NCBI RefSeq assembly: GCF_013371495.1
Contig: NZ_JABWTA010000001.1
Span: 186,001 to 250,000, forward strand
Length of the DNA stretch: 64,000 bases
Source of the DNA: Altererythrobacter lutimaris
Lineage (GTDB): Bacteria > Pseudomonadota > Alphaproteobacteria > Sphingomonadales > Sphingomonadaceae
Direction: 5' to 3'
The notes under the pieces are model-generated. The model saw nothing but the letters and a program-made list of their open reading frames with translations. It was not told the DNA's origin and did no database searches. Position numbers and translations under genes: made by a program. Of this stretch, positions 33,702-43,048 are shown one piece after another (within the stretch, counting starts at the first letter, position 1; every line of letters starts with the position of its first letter).

Positions 33702-35063
33702 ATGGCCTCCGCCCCTGCAAATCCTGCTCATCAAGCGACTGCCACAGCCAGCCTCCCTTCGTCGGGGCGCGCATGGTTCGCTGTATTTGCGCTCTCAATT
33801 GCAGGGATCGTGAGCTACATTGACCGCCAGATTCTCAATCTCCTGGTTGATCCAATCAAAGCCGATCTCGCTCTGAGCGATGTCCAGATCAGCTTGCTTC
33901 AGGGTTTCTCTTTCGCGCTCTTTTATGCCGTGATGGCAATTCCGCTTGCCTGGATGGCAGACCGGCACAACCGGAAATGGGTAATCCTCGCGGGACTCGT
34001 TTGCTGGTCAAGCGCCACTTTCATGAGCGGATTTGCCGCCGGCTTTCTGTTCCTGTTCTTTGCGCGGATGCTTGTCGGCGTAGGCGAAGCGACGCTAAGC
34101 CCGGCGGGCTTCTCCATCATCTCGGACAATTTCAGCAAAGAAAGGCTTCCGGCCGCCTTAGGGGTGTTTACAGGGTCTGGTTTTATCGGTTCAGGCCTCG
34201 CGCTCACGGTCGGCGGCATCCTTTACGCGCAACTCGCGGCCATAGGGCCTGTTACGCTGCCTTTCGGAACCTTCGCGCCCTGGCAGCTCACCTTCATGGC
34301 CGTGGCATTGCTGAGCGTGCCGCTGTTCTTCCTGTTGTTGCTGGTGCGCGAACCGGAACGTCAGCCCGACAATATCGTGATGGCGAGTGACGATGCGCCG
34401 CCAGCCTTCGAGATCGCACAATTCCTCAAACGTCATGCAGCCGTTTTCATCCCGCTGTTTTTCGGCTTCTCCAGCTTCGCAGCGGCGCAATACGGGATCG
34501 GCGCTTGGGCACCGAGCTTCTTCGGCCGCACATTTGACTGGAGCGAGTTGCAGATCGGGCAGTATCTTGGCCCGGTCACCATGGTTGCAGGCGTGACGGG
34601 CGTTGTCGCAGGTGGCTTTCTTGCAGGCAAATTGATGTCGAGCGGGATCAAGGATGCGACCTTGAAGCTGTCCATGATCGCGGTGGCGTGCGCGCTGCCA
34701 TTCGCGATTGTTTTCCCGCTGGTGGAAAGCCCGTTCGCTGCGCTTGGATTGCTGGGGCTTGTCTTGCTGCTCGGAACCGTACCTTTCGGCGCGGGTGTTT
34801 CCACATTCCCGCTCATCACGCCTAACCGGATGCGTGCTCAAGTGATCGCTGTCTATCTGCTGATCGCCAATCTCGTTGGATATTCCGCAGGTCCGATTTT
34901 CATCGCTGCGCTGACCGACAATTACTTCGCTGATCCTGCATCATTGAACCAGTCGATGGCGATTGCTGCCCCGACCATGATGGTGTGCGGGATCATTCTC
35001 ATCGCTTTCGCCGTTAAACCTTACAAGGCCATGCTGGCCGCTCAATCTTCTCAGGAGTCATAG
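33702..35063 (+). CDS. MFS transporter (Spinster/ACS-like)
   Basis: The protein is 453 residues from the ATG at 33702, with about twelve membrane helices. The typical MFS loop is present as PLAWMADRHNRKWVILAGL after helix 2, with IDRQILNLLVDPIKADLALSD in the first helix region and FFARMLVGVGEATLSPAGFS in helix 4-5. Proteins of this type in sphingomonads carry organic acids or unidentified catabolic substrates into the cell. It is the first of five plus-strand genes (MFS, aldehyde dehydrogenase, hydrolase, cupin, ornithine cyclodeaminase-like) with gaps of 10 bases or less. Confidence 0.88.
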   Translation: MASAPANPAHQATATASLPSSGRAWFAVFALSIAGIVSYIDRQILNLLVDPIKADLALSDVQISLLQGFSFALFYAVMAIPLAWMADRHNRKWVILAGLVCWSSATFMSGFAAGFLFLFFARMLVGVGEATLSPAGFSIISDNFSKERLPAALGVFTGSGFIGSGLALTVGGILYAQLAAIGPVTLPFGTFAPWQLTFMAVALLSVPLFFLLLLVREPERQPDNIVMASDDAPPAFEIAQFLKRHAAVFIPLFFGFSSFAAAQYGIGAWAPSFFGRTFDWSELQIGQYLGPVTMVAGVTGVVAGGFLAGKLMSSGIKDATLKLSMIAVACALPFAIVFPLVESPFAALGLLGLVLLLGTVPFGAGVSTFPLITPNRMRAQVIAVYLLIANLVGYSAGPIFIAALTDNYFADPASLNQSMAIAAPTMMVCGIILIAFAVKPYKAMLAAQSSQES

Positions 35064-35069
35064 AATCTC

Positions 35070-36560
35070 ATGGCATTGATCGATCTTGCCCCCGAAACGA
35101 AGTCCTTCCTTGGCAAGGATTTGAAGATCCTTATCGGCGCCAATTGGGCGGACCCGTCGTCAGACAGCGCGATTGACGTGATCAACCCTGCTGATGAAGC
35201 GGCTATCGGGCGTATTGCTGACGCAGCGATTGCCGACGTGGACCGCGCCGTTATGGCTGCGCGCAAAGCGTTCGATGAAGGCCCATGGCCGCATATGAAG
35301 CCGGGCGAGCGCGTCTTGCTTCTGAACAAAATCGCAAATGCGATGGAAGCCAATGCTGAGCAGCTCGCTCAGCTCGAAACGCTCGACAATGGCAAGCCGA
35401 TAATGTGGGCGCGCGCGGATGTTGGCGCAGCGATTGGCGCCATGAGATACTACGCCGGTTGGGCCGACAAGATTCAGGGCACCACACACAACATCAACAT
35501 GCCTGGCGAGCATCATGTCTACACAGTAAAAGAGCCAGTTGGCGTCGCAGCCTTGGTCGTTCCGTGGAATTACCCGCTAGTGATGGCGGCAATGAAGCTG
35601 GGGCCGTGCTTGGCTGCTGGCTGTACCGCTGTGCTGAAGCCTGCTGAAGACACCTCGCTGACCGCGCTTCGTTTGGGCGAGATCATGCTAGAATCTGGCC
35701 TTCCCGAAGGCGTGCTCAACATTGTCACAGGTTATGGCCACACAGTTGGGGACGCGCTGGTGAAGCATCCTGCGATCGACAAGATTGCGTTCACTGGTTC
35801 AACTGCAACCGGCAAGATCATCGCTCATGCTGCAGCAGAGGGCTTGAAGAAAGTCAGCCTGGAGCTTGGCGGCAAATCGCCCAACATCATCATGCCGGAT
35901 GCTGACCTGGCAGCAGCTATTCCAGCCTCAGCCATGGGTATTTTCTTCAACAGCGGTCAGACCTGCACCGCGCCTTCGCGCCTCTATGTGCATGAAGACG
36001 TGAAGGACGAAGTGATCGCGGGCATCGCGGAAGTCGGCAAGTCGATGAAGATCGCCCCGGGTCTTGATGAAGAAAGCCAGCTTGGCCCGCTTGTCTCAGC
36101 CAAGCAGTTCGAGCGTGTTTCGAGCTACATCGAAAAGGGCCAGAGCGAAGGCGCTGAGATCGCAGCGGGCGGCGGGCGTCACGGCAATAGCGGATACTTC
36201 CTTGAGCCGACGATTATCTCGGACACGAATAACTCCATGTCCGTTGTGCGTGAGGAAATCTTTGGCCCTGTTCTTGTGACGCAGACATTCTCCAGCGAGG
36301 ATGAAGTCATCGCACTTGCGAATGACAGCGACTATGGTCTCGCAGGCTGTGTCTGGACCAAGGATATCACAACCGCGCATACGATGGCGCGCAAGATCAA
36401 GGCAGGCATTATCGGCGTGAACACCGCTATGGGCGCTGACTGGGATGTGCCGCTCGGCGGCTACAAGCAGTCAGGTATCGGGCGCGAGAACAGCCGCGAT
36501 GGGCTGGAGCTTTACCTCAACACCAAGTCTGTCTTCACGCAGTTGAAGTCGGCCTGGTGA
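35070..36560 (+). CDS. NAD(P)-dependent aldehyde dehydrogenase
   Basis: The protein has 496 residues. It has VVPWNYPLVMAAMKLGPCLAAGC, KPAEDTSLTALRL, FTGSTATGKII, catalytic Glu in LELGGKSPNII near residue 267, and catalytic Cys in NSGQTCTAPSRLY near 300. EEIFGPVL and the end GGYKQSGIGRENSRDGLELY follow. It oxidises an aldehyde to an acid. The family is broad (betaine aldehyde, vanillin and others), so no substrate is assigned. It lies 6 bases after the MFS gene, and the next gene's GTG overlaps its stop. Confidence 0.93.
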   Translation: MALIDLAPETKSFLGKDLKILIGANWADPSSDSAIDVINPADEAAIGRIADAAIADVDRAVMAARKAFDEGPWPHMKPGERVLLLNKIANAMEANAEQLAQLETLDNGKPIMWARADVGAAIGAMRYYAGWADKIQGTTHNINMPGEHHVYTVKEPVGVAALVVPWNYPLVMAAMKLGPCLAAGCTAVLKPAEDTSLTALRLGEIMLESGLPEGVLNIVTGYGHTVGDALVKHPAIDKIAFTGSTATGKIIAHAAAEGLKKVSLELGGKSPNIIMPDADLAAAIPASAMGIFFNSGQTCTAPSRLYVHEDVKDEVIAGIAEVGKSMKIAPGLDEESQLGPLVSAKQFERVSSYIEKGQSEGAEIAAGGGRHGNSGYFLEPTIISDTNNSMSVVREEIFGPVLVTQTFSSEDEVIALANDSDYGLAGCVWTKDITTAHTMARKIKAGIIGVNTAMGADWDVPLGGYKQSGIGRENSRDGLELYLNTKSVFTQLKSAW

Positions 36561-37372
36561 GTTCCCCCGCGTTTCCTACTGATGTGCACCGCATCGACGT
36601 AGGCGACGCGGAATTGCATGTTGAGATCACGGGCGAGGGGCCTGATGTGCTCCTCGTCGCGGGTCTCGGCGGGCGAGGGGCCTTCTGGACCAACCAGATC
36701 CAGGCTTTCGCGCGGCACTTCAGAGTGATCACTTTCGATCATCGCGGCTGCGGGAGCAGCACAAGGGGCAAGACTGTCCAGAGCGTCGCGCATATGGCGA
36801 GCGATGTCACAGCGCTGATGGACGCGTTGGATATTCGGTCCGCGCATCTCGTCGGTCATTCGACCGGTGGTGCGATCGGACAGCATATCGGTGTGGAGAC
36901 GCCTGAGCGGCTGGACAAGCTCGTGCTGTCATGCAGCTGGCCCGGGCCGGACGCTTATTTCCTTGAGCTGTTCCGCATGCGGCGGGCGGTGCTTGAGCAA
37001 TGCGGGCCGCTTGATTACCTGTCTTCGGGTACGTTTCTCGCCATGCCGAGCCGGTACTTGCAGCCGCAGATGGAGAATGCGAGGTCCTACATGGAAGAGC
37101 GGCTATCGGCATTTCCCGGAGTGGAGGTGGAAATCTCACGCATATCTGCGGTTATGTCGCATGATCTACGCGAAAAGCTCACTCATCTCGCGTTATCTAC
37201 GCTGTGTCTCGGGGCTCTGGATGACCAGATTACGCCTGCTGGTTTCACCAAGGAGATGACTGATCTGATTCCCGGAGCAGAGCTCCATCTCTTTGATAAT
37301 GGGGGCCATTTTGCCCCGATGTGCGTTCCTGAAGAGTATAACGCGCGCGTTCTGGAATTCTTGCAAAGCTGA
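36557..37372 (+). CDS. Alpha/beta-fold hydrolase (RutD/enol-lactonase-like)
   Basis: The protein is 271 residues from a GTG that overlaps the aldehyde dehydrogenase stop (GTGA). The nucleophile elbow is HLVGHSTGGAIGQ near residue 99 (G-H-S-T-G), the acid lies in LGALDDQITPAG, and the His is in NGGHFAPM near residue 253. The oxyanion region is VAGLGGRGAFWTNQI. The complete triad separates it from the degenerate hydrolases at 57389 and 62474. Relatives open lactones or cleave amides and enol-lactones (RutD, PcaD, NicD). It may hydrolyse a ring-opened intermediate. Confidence 0.87.
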   Translation: MSSPAFPTDVHRIDVGDAELHVEITGEGPDVLLVAGLGGRGAFWTNQIQAFARHFRVITFDHRGCGSSTRGKTVQSVAHMASDVTALMDALDIRSAHLVGHSTGGAIGQHIGVETPERLDKLVLSCSWPGPDAYFLELFRMRRAVLEQCGPLDYLSSGTFLAMPSRYLQPQMENARSYMEERLSAFPGVEVEISRISAVMSHDLREKLTHLALSTLCLGALDDQITPAGFTKEMTDLIPGAELHLFDNGGHFAPMCVPEEYNARVLEFLQS

Positions 37373-37382
37373 GGAAGAGACG

Positions 37383-37895
37383 ATGTCTGATCATCCCCCT
37401 GTCGGCCACATCACCAAGGGACAATCCGTGATTGTCGGACCCGATGAAGGCCGTTCTTTGTGGCAGCCCATGCCGAGCCGCGGCTATGTCAATGTGAACC
37501 TCACCGCCGACAATATGCCTTATGATACATGGTCTTCGGGCATTCAGGTGATGCCGCCGGGCTGCATGGTGCGCGAACATGGGCACAAGCAGAACCACGA
37601 GCTGGTCTTCGTTTATGAAGGTACGGGTCAGGTCGATATTGATGGCGAAGTCACGGAGTTCGGCCCCGGTACGACCATCCTGTTTGCGCGCAATTGCACC
37701 CACTGGATCAAGAACACAGGCGACACGGACATGAAGATGTTTTGGGTCTTCTTCCCGCCGGGCCTCGAAGATTGGTTCTATGCCATTGGAAAAGAACGCA
37801 AACCCGGCGATCCAATGCCTGAGCCCTTCGACCGGCCTGACAATGTACAGGACGTGATGGACAAGATGCGCTTTCTCCCTCCGCGCGGAACCTGA
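37383..37895 (+). CDS. Cupin domain protein
   Basis: The protein is 170 residues from the ATG at 37383, 10 bases after the hydrolase. A single cupin barrel is visible. Motif 1 is VREHGHKQNHELVFVYEGTG with the His-x-His and Glu/His metal ligands. Motif 2 is PGTTILFARNCTHWIKNTG with the last His. A metal dioxygenase, isomerase or sensor role is possible; the family does not fix it. The tail GLEDWFYAIGKERKPGDPMP is unassigned. It belongs to the MFS operon. Confidence 0.85.
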   Translation: MSDHPPVGHITKGQSVIVGPDEGRSLWQPMPSRGYVNVNLTADNMPYDTWSSGIQVMPPGCMVREHGHKQNHELVFVYEGTGQVDIDGEVTEFGPGTTILFARNCTHWIKNTGDTDMKMFWVFFPPGLEDWFYAIGKERKPGDPMPEPFDRPDNVQDVMDKMRFLPPRGT

Positions 37896-37904
37896 AGGAC
37901 AATC

Positions 37905-38903
37905 ATGCGAATTATTCCGCAATCCGAAGTGGAGCGGCTGCTCCCTGTTGGCGCCTGTGTGCCGGTCATGCGCGAGGCGATGATTGCAACGTCGCGCGGC
38001 GATGTCAGTCTCCCGATACGGCAATTCATGCCTGTTCCAGGAGCAGCTGGAAAAATGGCGATCATGCCGGGTTCGCTAGGCACCGCGGGTGAATCTGAAG
38101 ATGCGAGCTTCGGGATCAAGCTGGTGTGCAAGTATGAGCGCCCACATGGCGACCCGCTTGGTACACATGTCGGCATGGTCATGCTGTTTGACAGCGCGAA
38201 GGGCATTCCGTTGGCGATGATCGAAGGTTCTTCGCTGACATCGATCCGTACTTCAGCTGCGAGCGCGCTGGCCACTGACTTGCTTGCTAGACCCGATGCA
38301 ACGCGGCTTGCCCTTATAGGCAATGGCGAACAGGCGATGCGGCATATCAAGGCGATGCAGGCCGTGCGCGCTATCGAGCACGTAACGGTGTGGGGCCGTG
38401 ATGCCGAACGAGCGCAGGCTTTCGCTGCGGACGCCTCCGATCAATGCAATGTCGAAGTAGTCACCTCAGCGACGCCGGCTGAAGCGGTGGCGAACGCCGA
38501 CATTATTTGCACAACGACGTCAGCGAAAGAGCCCGTATTGATGGGCGCTGATCTGAAACCGGGGCAGCACATCAATCTGGTCGGGTCAGCTATTCCGACG
38601 ACGTCGGAAGTGGACCACGAAGCTGTCAGACGCAGCCGGTTCTATGTCGACTATCGCCCCGCAGCGATGGCGGCGGCTGGTGAGCTCCTCAAAGCAATCG
38701 AAGCCGGGGTTATCACCGAGGATCATATTGTTGCCGAAATTGGTGAAGTAGCAGCGGGTGATGCGCCCGCACTCGGTTCTTCTGAGGAGATCACGTGCTA
38801 CAAATCGCTCGGTGTTGCCGCGCAGGACCTTGCGGCGGGCTATGCTGTGTATCTCGCAGCTGAAGCTGAGAACACAGGAACAGTTGTCGATCTGCTGGCT
38901 TAG
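37905..38903 (+). CDS. Ornithine cyclodeaminase/mu-crystallin family oxidoreductase
   Basis: The protein has 332 residues. The NAD fold is LALIGNGEQAMRHIKAMQAV (GxGxQA). Substrate-side segments are SFGIKLVCKYE, GIPLAMIEGSSLTSIRTSAASALATDLLA and INLVGSAIPTTSEVD. The family covers ornithine cyclodeaminase, alanine dehydrogenase, ketimine reductases and amine dehydrogenases. The canonical lysine in KLVCKYE is kept. It is the last gene of the MFS operon, followed by a strong terminator. A cyclic imine or amino acid is the likely substrate type. Confidence 0.86.
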   Translation: MRIIPQSEVERLLPVGACVPVMREAMIATSRGDVSLPIRQFMPVPGAAGKMAIMPGSLGTAGESEDASFGIKLVCKYERPHGDPLGTHVGMVMLFDSAKGIPLAMIEGSSLTSIRTSAASALATDLLARPDATRLALIGNGEQAMRHIKAMQAVRAIEHVTVWGRDAERAQAFAADASDQCNVEVVTSATPAEAVANADIICTTTSAKEPVLMGADLKPGQHINLVGSAIPTTSEVDHEAVRRSRFYVDYRPAAMAAAGELLKAIEAGVITEDHIVAEIGEVAAGDAPALGSSEEITCYKSLGVAAQDLAAGYAVYLAAEAENTGTVVDLLA

Positions 38904-38930
38904 CTGAGCGTCGTCTCACCGCACAACAAG

Positions 38931-38965
38931 AGGGGCGACATCTCGCGATGCCGCCCCTTTCTTTT
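38931..38965 (+). terminator. Terminator between the cyclodeaminase-like gene and the TonB receptor
   Basis: AGGGGCGACATC (38931-38942) pairs with GATGCCGCCCCT (38947-38958) with one mismatch, loop TCGC, followed by TTCTTTTT on the plus strand. It lies between convergent genes and may also act on the minus strand, where the mismatch becomes a G-U pair. Confidence 0.75.
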
Positions 38966-38982
38966 TGGCCTACAGGCTCGAC

Positions 38983-41400
38983 TTAGAAGTCGACGGAACC
39001 TGTAACCCCGAATGTGCGACGCTCCCCAAAGAACTGGCCGTACGTATTGCCAAACGGGAGCAGCACGACGAAAGCGTTCGACGTGTACTTCTTGTCGAAC
39101 AGGTTGCGTGCCCAGAGGCGGACCTTGAAGTTATCGATACTCACGCCGGCGGCAGCATTCACGAGGAAGCGTTCTGGAATGATGCCGAGGTTGCCGGAAT
39201 CGGCGAAGAAATCGCTCTGCCAGCTCGCATCGGTGCGGATGAAGTAGGAATTCCCGTCACCGAAATCGCCATCATATTGCGCACCGAAAGAGGCCTGTGT
39301 TGGCGCCTGACGTTCAACTTCATTGCCGCCGATGGATCCGTCGGTAGCGCAGACGATGTCGTCACACGGGGCTGTTGATCCAGGTACACCCCGGCTGAAA
39401 CGGCTGTCGACCGTATCGTCGCTATACTCTGCTTCTGAATGAGAGAATGTCGCATCGAAGCTGAGATTGTCAGTCGCCTGATAGCGAGTTGATATCTCGA
39501 TCCCGTAGACCGTTGCATTACCCAGGTTTTGAGTGATGTTCGGGACGTTCGGATCGTCGGGATTGTCCGGATCTTCATCAGCCGCATTGACCTGAATGTC
39601 GGTCCAGTCGGTGTAGAAGACAGAAGCGTTGAACACGAGATCGCCATTGAGCAGATTGCTCTTTACGCCGAGCTCATAAGTCCAGTTGTATTCAGGATCG
39701 AATGTGTTGTCGATTTCCTGACGCGCGGTGACGTTAAAGCCGCCAGCTTTCGCACCGCGTGCCGCAGTTGCGAAAAGCAATACATCCGGATTGAGTTCGT
39801 AGTCGATCGTGAAACGCGGTGTGAACTCCTTGAAAGTGTCATTCAAAGTGATCGCACGGCGATTGTCCTGCGCAGTGATTTCTGTTTCGGAATACCGAGC
39901 TTCCGCGCCAACGGTCAGGCGTCCGTCCGCTGATGTCCAGTAGAACTCACCGAAGATCGACTCCACTTCTGTGCGCGATTGCTCATCAGCAAGCAGGATG
40001 TTGAGCTGTGTCGGAAAAACGATCGCAGTGCCAGGAGGCTGAACCGGAATAACCGGATTGCCTTCAGTGATCGGAGGTAGGTTCTGGCTGGTAAACAGAA
40101 CGCTGTCTGTACCATCGGAAAGGAACCCTCCAACCGAGGTTCGGATCGTGCCGTTATCGAAGGTCAGGCGTGCTTCATGCGTATCGTAGTTGATGTCGCC
40201 GACGGGCGTTTGCTGGAAATTGCAAAGTGGAAACAAGGGGTTGTTACCAAAGCTGACGATCGCACCGCAATTGATCGGATCAGGCTCGCCGCTGGTGCCG
40301 ATATTCACATTGCCTTTGACGTTGCCGAAGACATAGCTGAGTTCGATATTGTCTGTCAGTTCAGCCGTCGCTGCGGCCCGGAAAATCCCTGTATTTGCTT
40401 GCGTCGCAAAGCTACGCGGATCGACGAGAACGGAGTCAGCTGGATCAGGCAATTCGCCACAAACCAGCGGAGAGAACGCTCCGAAGCGTAACGCACCGCA
40501 ATTCGTGATCGCAGTCAAGTCGGTGCTCGCGTCAGGATCGAGGATACCGCCGCTGCTGTCGCCGAAATACCGCGACGCACGCGCCTCGTTTTCAACTTCG
40601 AAACGGTTGTAAGAAGCTTCAATAGTCAGGCCTTCAAAAGGCTTTGCTGCCGCTGAGATCGACCACGATTCGTTTTCCCAACCGCCGACATTTCCCTTGG
40701 TGCTTGGCCCGGGAATGCTCAGGTCAGCAAACGGGTGTTCGTTTTCCCACGAGCCATCGAAGCTTGAGTATTCGTAGGTCCCGGCAATCGCGAGGTAATC
40801 GGTGACGGAGAAGTTCAGATGACCGCCGATGTCGCGACGCTCATCGGAGCCAAACGTGCCTTCCAGACCGCCTGAGATGAAGCCATCCATCGAAGCTTTG
40901 AAAGGCACGTAGTTGATTGCGCCAGCAAAGGCGTTGCGGCCATAACGCGCGCTTTGCGGTCCTTTGACGATCTCGACACGCTGGAGATTGGCTGTGCCGA
41001 TATCGACGGCCCAGCTGCGCGGAATGTAAATGCCATCGAAGAAAGTCGAGACGTTCGACTCTAGCGCTGTCACACGTGAAGTTGCCTGACCGCGAATAGT
41101 CGGCTGAGCAAAGCCGCCAGAGAAGTCTTCGAAGCTGAACCCCGGCGTGAAGCGTGCCACATCGTCAAGCTCTTGCAGGCCGCGGCGCTCGATATCTTCC
41201 TCGCCAAAAGCAGTAATCGCAAGAGGAACGTCTTGTATGTCCTCCGCCCGACTACGTGCTGTCACGATGATTACGTTGCCGTTTTCTGCATCTTCCGCAG
41301 TTGTTTCGTCTTCGGACTGCGCAAATGCAGCACCAGGGGCAAACACAACCAGGCTGGTCGCAATTGCCGCTACACTGGTCTTAGAAAGGAAACGCCTCAT
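38983..41400 (-). CDS. TonB-dependent receptor
   Basis: The protein is 805 residues from the ATG at 41400, with AGGAAG just upstream. A signal peptide (SVAAIATSLVVFAPGAAFAQ) is followed by a TonB box-like NVIIVTARSRAEDIQDVPLAI, a plug (RRGLQELDDVARFTPGFSFED, RVEIVKGPQSARYGRNAFAGAINYV) and a barrel ending in VTGSVDF with terminal Phe. It resembles the large sphingomonad group with FEDxxGGFxxPTIRG plugs, used for uptake of organic substrates rather than siderophores only. It diverges from the GPH symporter/module C operon, so both may carry the same compound through the two membranes. Confidence 0.93.
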   Translation of the reverse strand: MRRFLSKTSVAAIATSLVVFAPGAAFAQSEDETTAEDAENGNVIIVTARSRAEDIQDVPLAITAFGEEDIERRGLQELDDVARFTPGFSFEDFSGGFAQPTIRGQATSRVTALESNVSTFFDGIYIPRSWAVDIGTANLQRVEIVKGPQSARYGRNAFAGAINYVPFKASMDGFISGGLEGTFGSDERRDIGGHLNFSVTDYLAIAGTYEYSSFDGSWENEHPFADLSIPGPSTKGNVGGWENESWSISAAAKPFEGLTIEASYNRFEVENEARASRYFGDSSGGILDPDASTDLTAITNCGALRFGAFSPLVCGELPDPADSVLVDPRSFATQANTGIFRAAATAELTDNIELSYVFGNVKGNVNIGTSGEPDPINCGAIVSFGNNPLFPLCNFQQTPVGDINYDTHEARLTFDNGTIRTSVGGFLSDGTDSVLFTSQNLPPITEGNPVIPVQPPGTAIVFPTQLNILLADEQSRTEVESIFGEFYWTSADGRLTVGAEARYSETEITAQDNRRAITLNDTFKEFTPRFTIDYELNPDVLLFATAARGAKAGGFNVTARQEIDNTFDPEYNWTYELGVKSNLLNGDLVFNASVFYTDWTDIQVNAADEDPDNPDDPNVPNITQNLGNATVYGIEISTRYQATDNLSFDATFSHSEAEYSDDTVDSRFSRGVPGSTAPCDDIVCATDGSIGGNEVERQAPTQASFGAQYDGDFGDGNSYFIRTDASWQSDFFADSGNLGIIPERFLVNAAAGVSIDNFKVRLWARNLFDKKYTSNAFVVLLPFGNTYGQFFGERRTFGVTGSVDF

Positions 41401-41638
41401 TCTAACTTCCTCCAAATTGATTGGTTCGGGTTCTTCCCCACCCTGATGCGGCTCCAATTGGGCATTTCCGCTGTCTGCTGAATGGAGTCGGCGCATTTGT
41501 TCGACAGGCGATTAGAGACTTCCGCTAACGTTATGTACGTCGCGACAGAACCGTATCGAAGTTGACAGCAGGATCGCGCCGAAGGCTTCCGGAACCTGAA
41601 TTTGAGCGGAAGCGTTTGTACGCAGAGAGGTTTATTTG

Positions 41639-43048
41639 ATGGCTATGACTATTGCCCCCGAAACTCAGGTTGCGGGACCAGCTGAGGAAAAACTCTCAGT
41701 TGGCTTGAAGCTTGGTTGGGGCACGGGTGCTTTTGGCGTCGCGCTGCTAATGAACGGCATTTCGGGCGTCATTCTTGGCTTCGCGGGGACCATCCTGGGT
41801 CTTGAGCTGTGGCTTGCAGGCGCGGTCATTTTTGCCAGCAAGCTGGTCGACGTCGTGACCGACCCGATAGTCGGAATGTGGAGCGACAAGCACCAATCAG
41901 CCAAGGGGCGGCGGCGGCCATTCCTGATATGGGGAGCCTTAGCGAGCGCAGCCAGCTTCGCCTTAATTTTCACCACTCCGGTGTTTGACAATCAGTATGT
42001 GACCGCAACCTATCTGTTCGGTGCACTCTGCCTGTATGCATTTGGCTATACGCTCTTCAATATCCCCTACATGTCGATGCCCGCCGAGATGACAGACAGC
42101 TATCATGAGCGTTCTTCGATCCACGCTTATCGAATGGTGTTTATAGCTCTTGGCGCGCTAGTCGCTACGTCGGGGATTAAGGGCGCGTTGGATGTACTCG
42201 GTGAGAATGACATCGGCAGCTGGCGACTGGTCGGCATTGTCTGCGCTGCTTTGATATTGATTAGCCTTATAATTGCGTACCTTACAACCGCGAAAGCGCG
42301 TTTTACGGTCGGAAAATCGGCAACCGCTGAGTCTAAACTCGAGCAGTTGCGCACAGAATCCGGAGCGGTGCTGAGCAATCGCAATTTTGTTAGGCTGATC
42401 GGCGTGAAGTTTTCTCAGCTCATGGGTGTACAGACCATTGGCGCTGCAATGCTCTATTTTTTCGTCCAGTATCTTCAAAGTGACTTCGGCACGCTCGCCA
42501 TTTTCGGTGTCATCGTCACGGCTTCAACGATCATCTTCTCCCCAATATTGGTCCAGTTCTCGAAGAAGTTCGGAAAGAAAAACGCCTATTTCGTGGCAGC
42601 CGGCGCAAACATCGCATACGCGCTGAGCTGGACGTTTGCGAACCCCGGAGAGCCAGAATGGGCAATCTATCTGCGCGCGTCGATTGTCGGGATCGCTTTC
42701 GGCGGCAATGTCATCATGGCAATGAGCATGCTCACCGATATCATTAACGAAGATGCCGATCGCACCGGGGTACGGCGCGAGGGCGCATTTACGGCGCTCT
42801 ACAGCTTCGTCGAAAAACTGACCGGAGCGCTTGCCCCGTTGATCGTCGGTATTGCGCTCAGCTATGTTGGTTTCGACCAGAGCTTACCCTTTGGTGCTGA
42901 CCAAGGTGAAAACGTCAACACCGCATTGCTTCTTGCGGTGTCATGGTTGCCATCGGTCTTCAATCTCATCGCGATCATACTGCTGGCGGGATATAATTTG
43001 ACTGAGGCCGATGTGAGAAAGAGCAAAGTGCAACAGGAATTCTCATGA
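41639..43048 (+). CDS. GPH family sodium/proton:solute symporter (MelB-type)
   Basis: The protein is 469 residues from the ATG at 41639, with GAGAGG 8 bases upstream. Twelve helices are likely. The GPH signature is VVTDPIVGMWSDKHQSAKGRRRPFLIWGA after helix 2, followed by YTLFNIPYMSMPAEMT and later MSMLTDIINEDADRTGVRREGAFTALYSFVEKL. The family carries sugars, glycosides and uronates, and in sphingomonads also other organics. Its stop overlaps the start of the module C methyltransferase as ATGA, directly tying a transporter to a module. Confidence 0.88.
   Translation: MAMTIAPETQVAGPAEEKLSVGLKLGWGTGAFGVALLMNGISGVILGFAGTILGLELWLAGAVIFASKLVDVVTDPIVGMWSDKHQSAKGRRRPFLIWGALASAASFALIFTTPVFDNQYVTATYLFGALCLYAFGYTLFNIPYMSMPAEMTDSYHERSSIHAYRMVFIALGALVATSGIKGALDVLGENDIGSWRLVGIVCAALILISLIIAYLTTAKARFTVGKSATAESKLEQLRTESGAVLSNRNFVRLIGVKFSQLMGVQTIGAAMLYFFVQYLQSDFGTLAIFGVIVTASTIIFSPILVQFSKKFGKKNAYFVAAGANIAYALSWTFANPGEPEWAIYLRASIVGIAFGGNVIMAMSMLTDIINEDADRTGVRREGAFTALYSFVEKLTGALAPLIVGIALSYVGFDQSLPFGADQGENVNTALLLAVSWLPSVFNLIAIILLAGYNLTEADVRKSKVQQEFS

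Noticed and set aside
41401-41638. Possible fifth cluster dyad between the TonB receptor and the GPH symporter
   Set aside because: Only a loose match (GCGGAAGT on the minus strand) was found; no TATCC-N7-GGATA is present.
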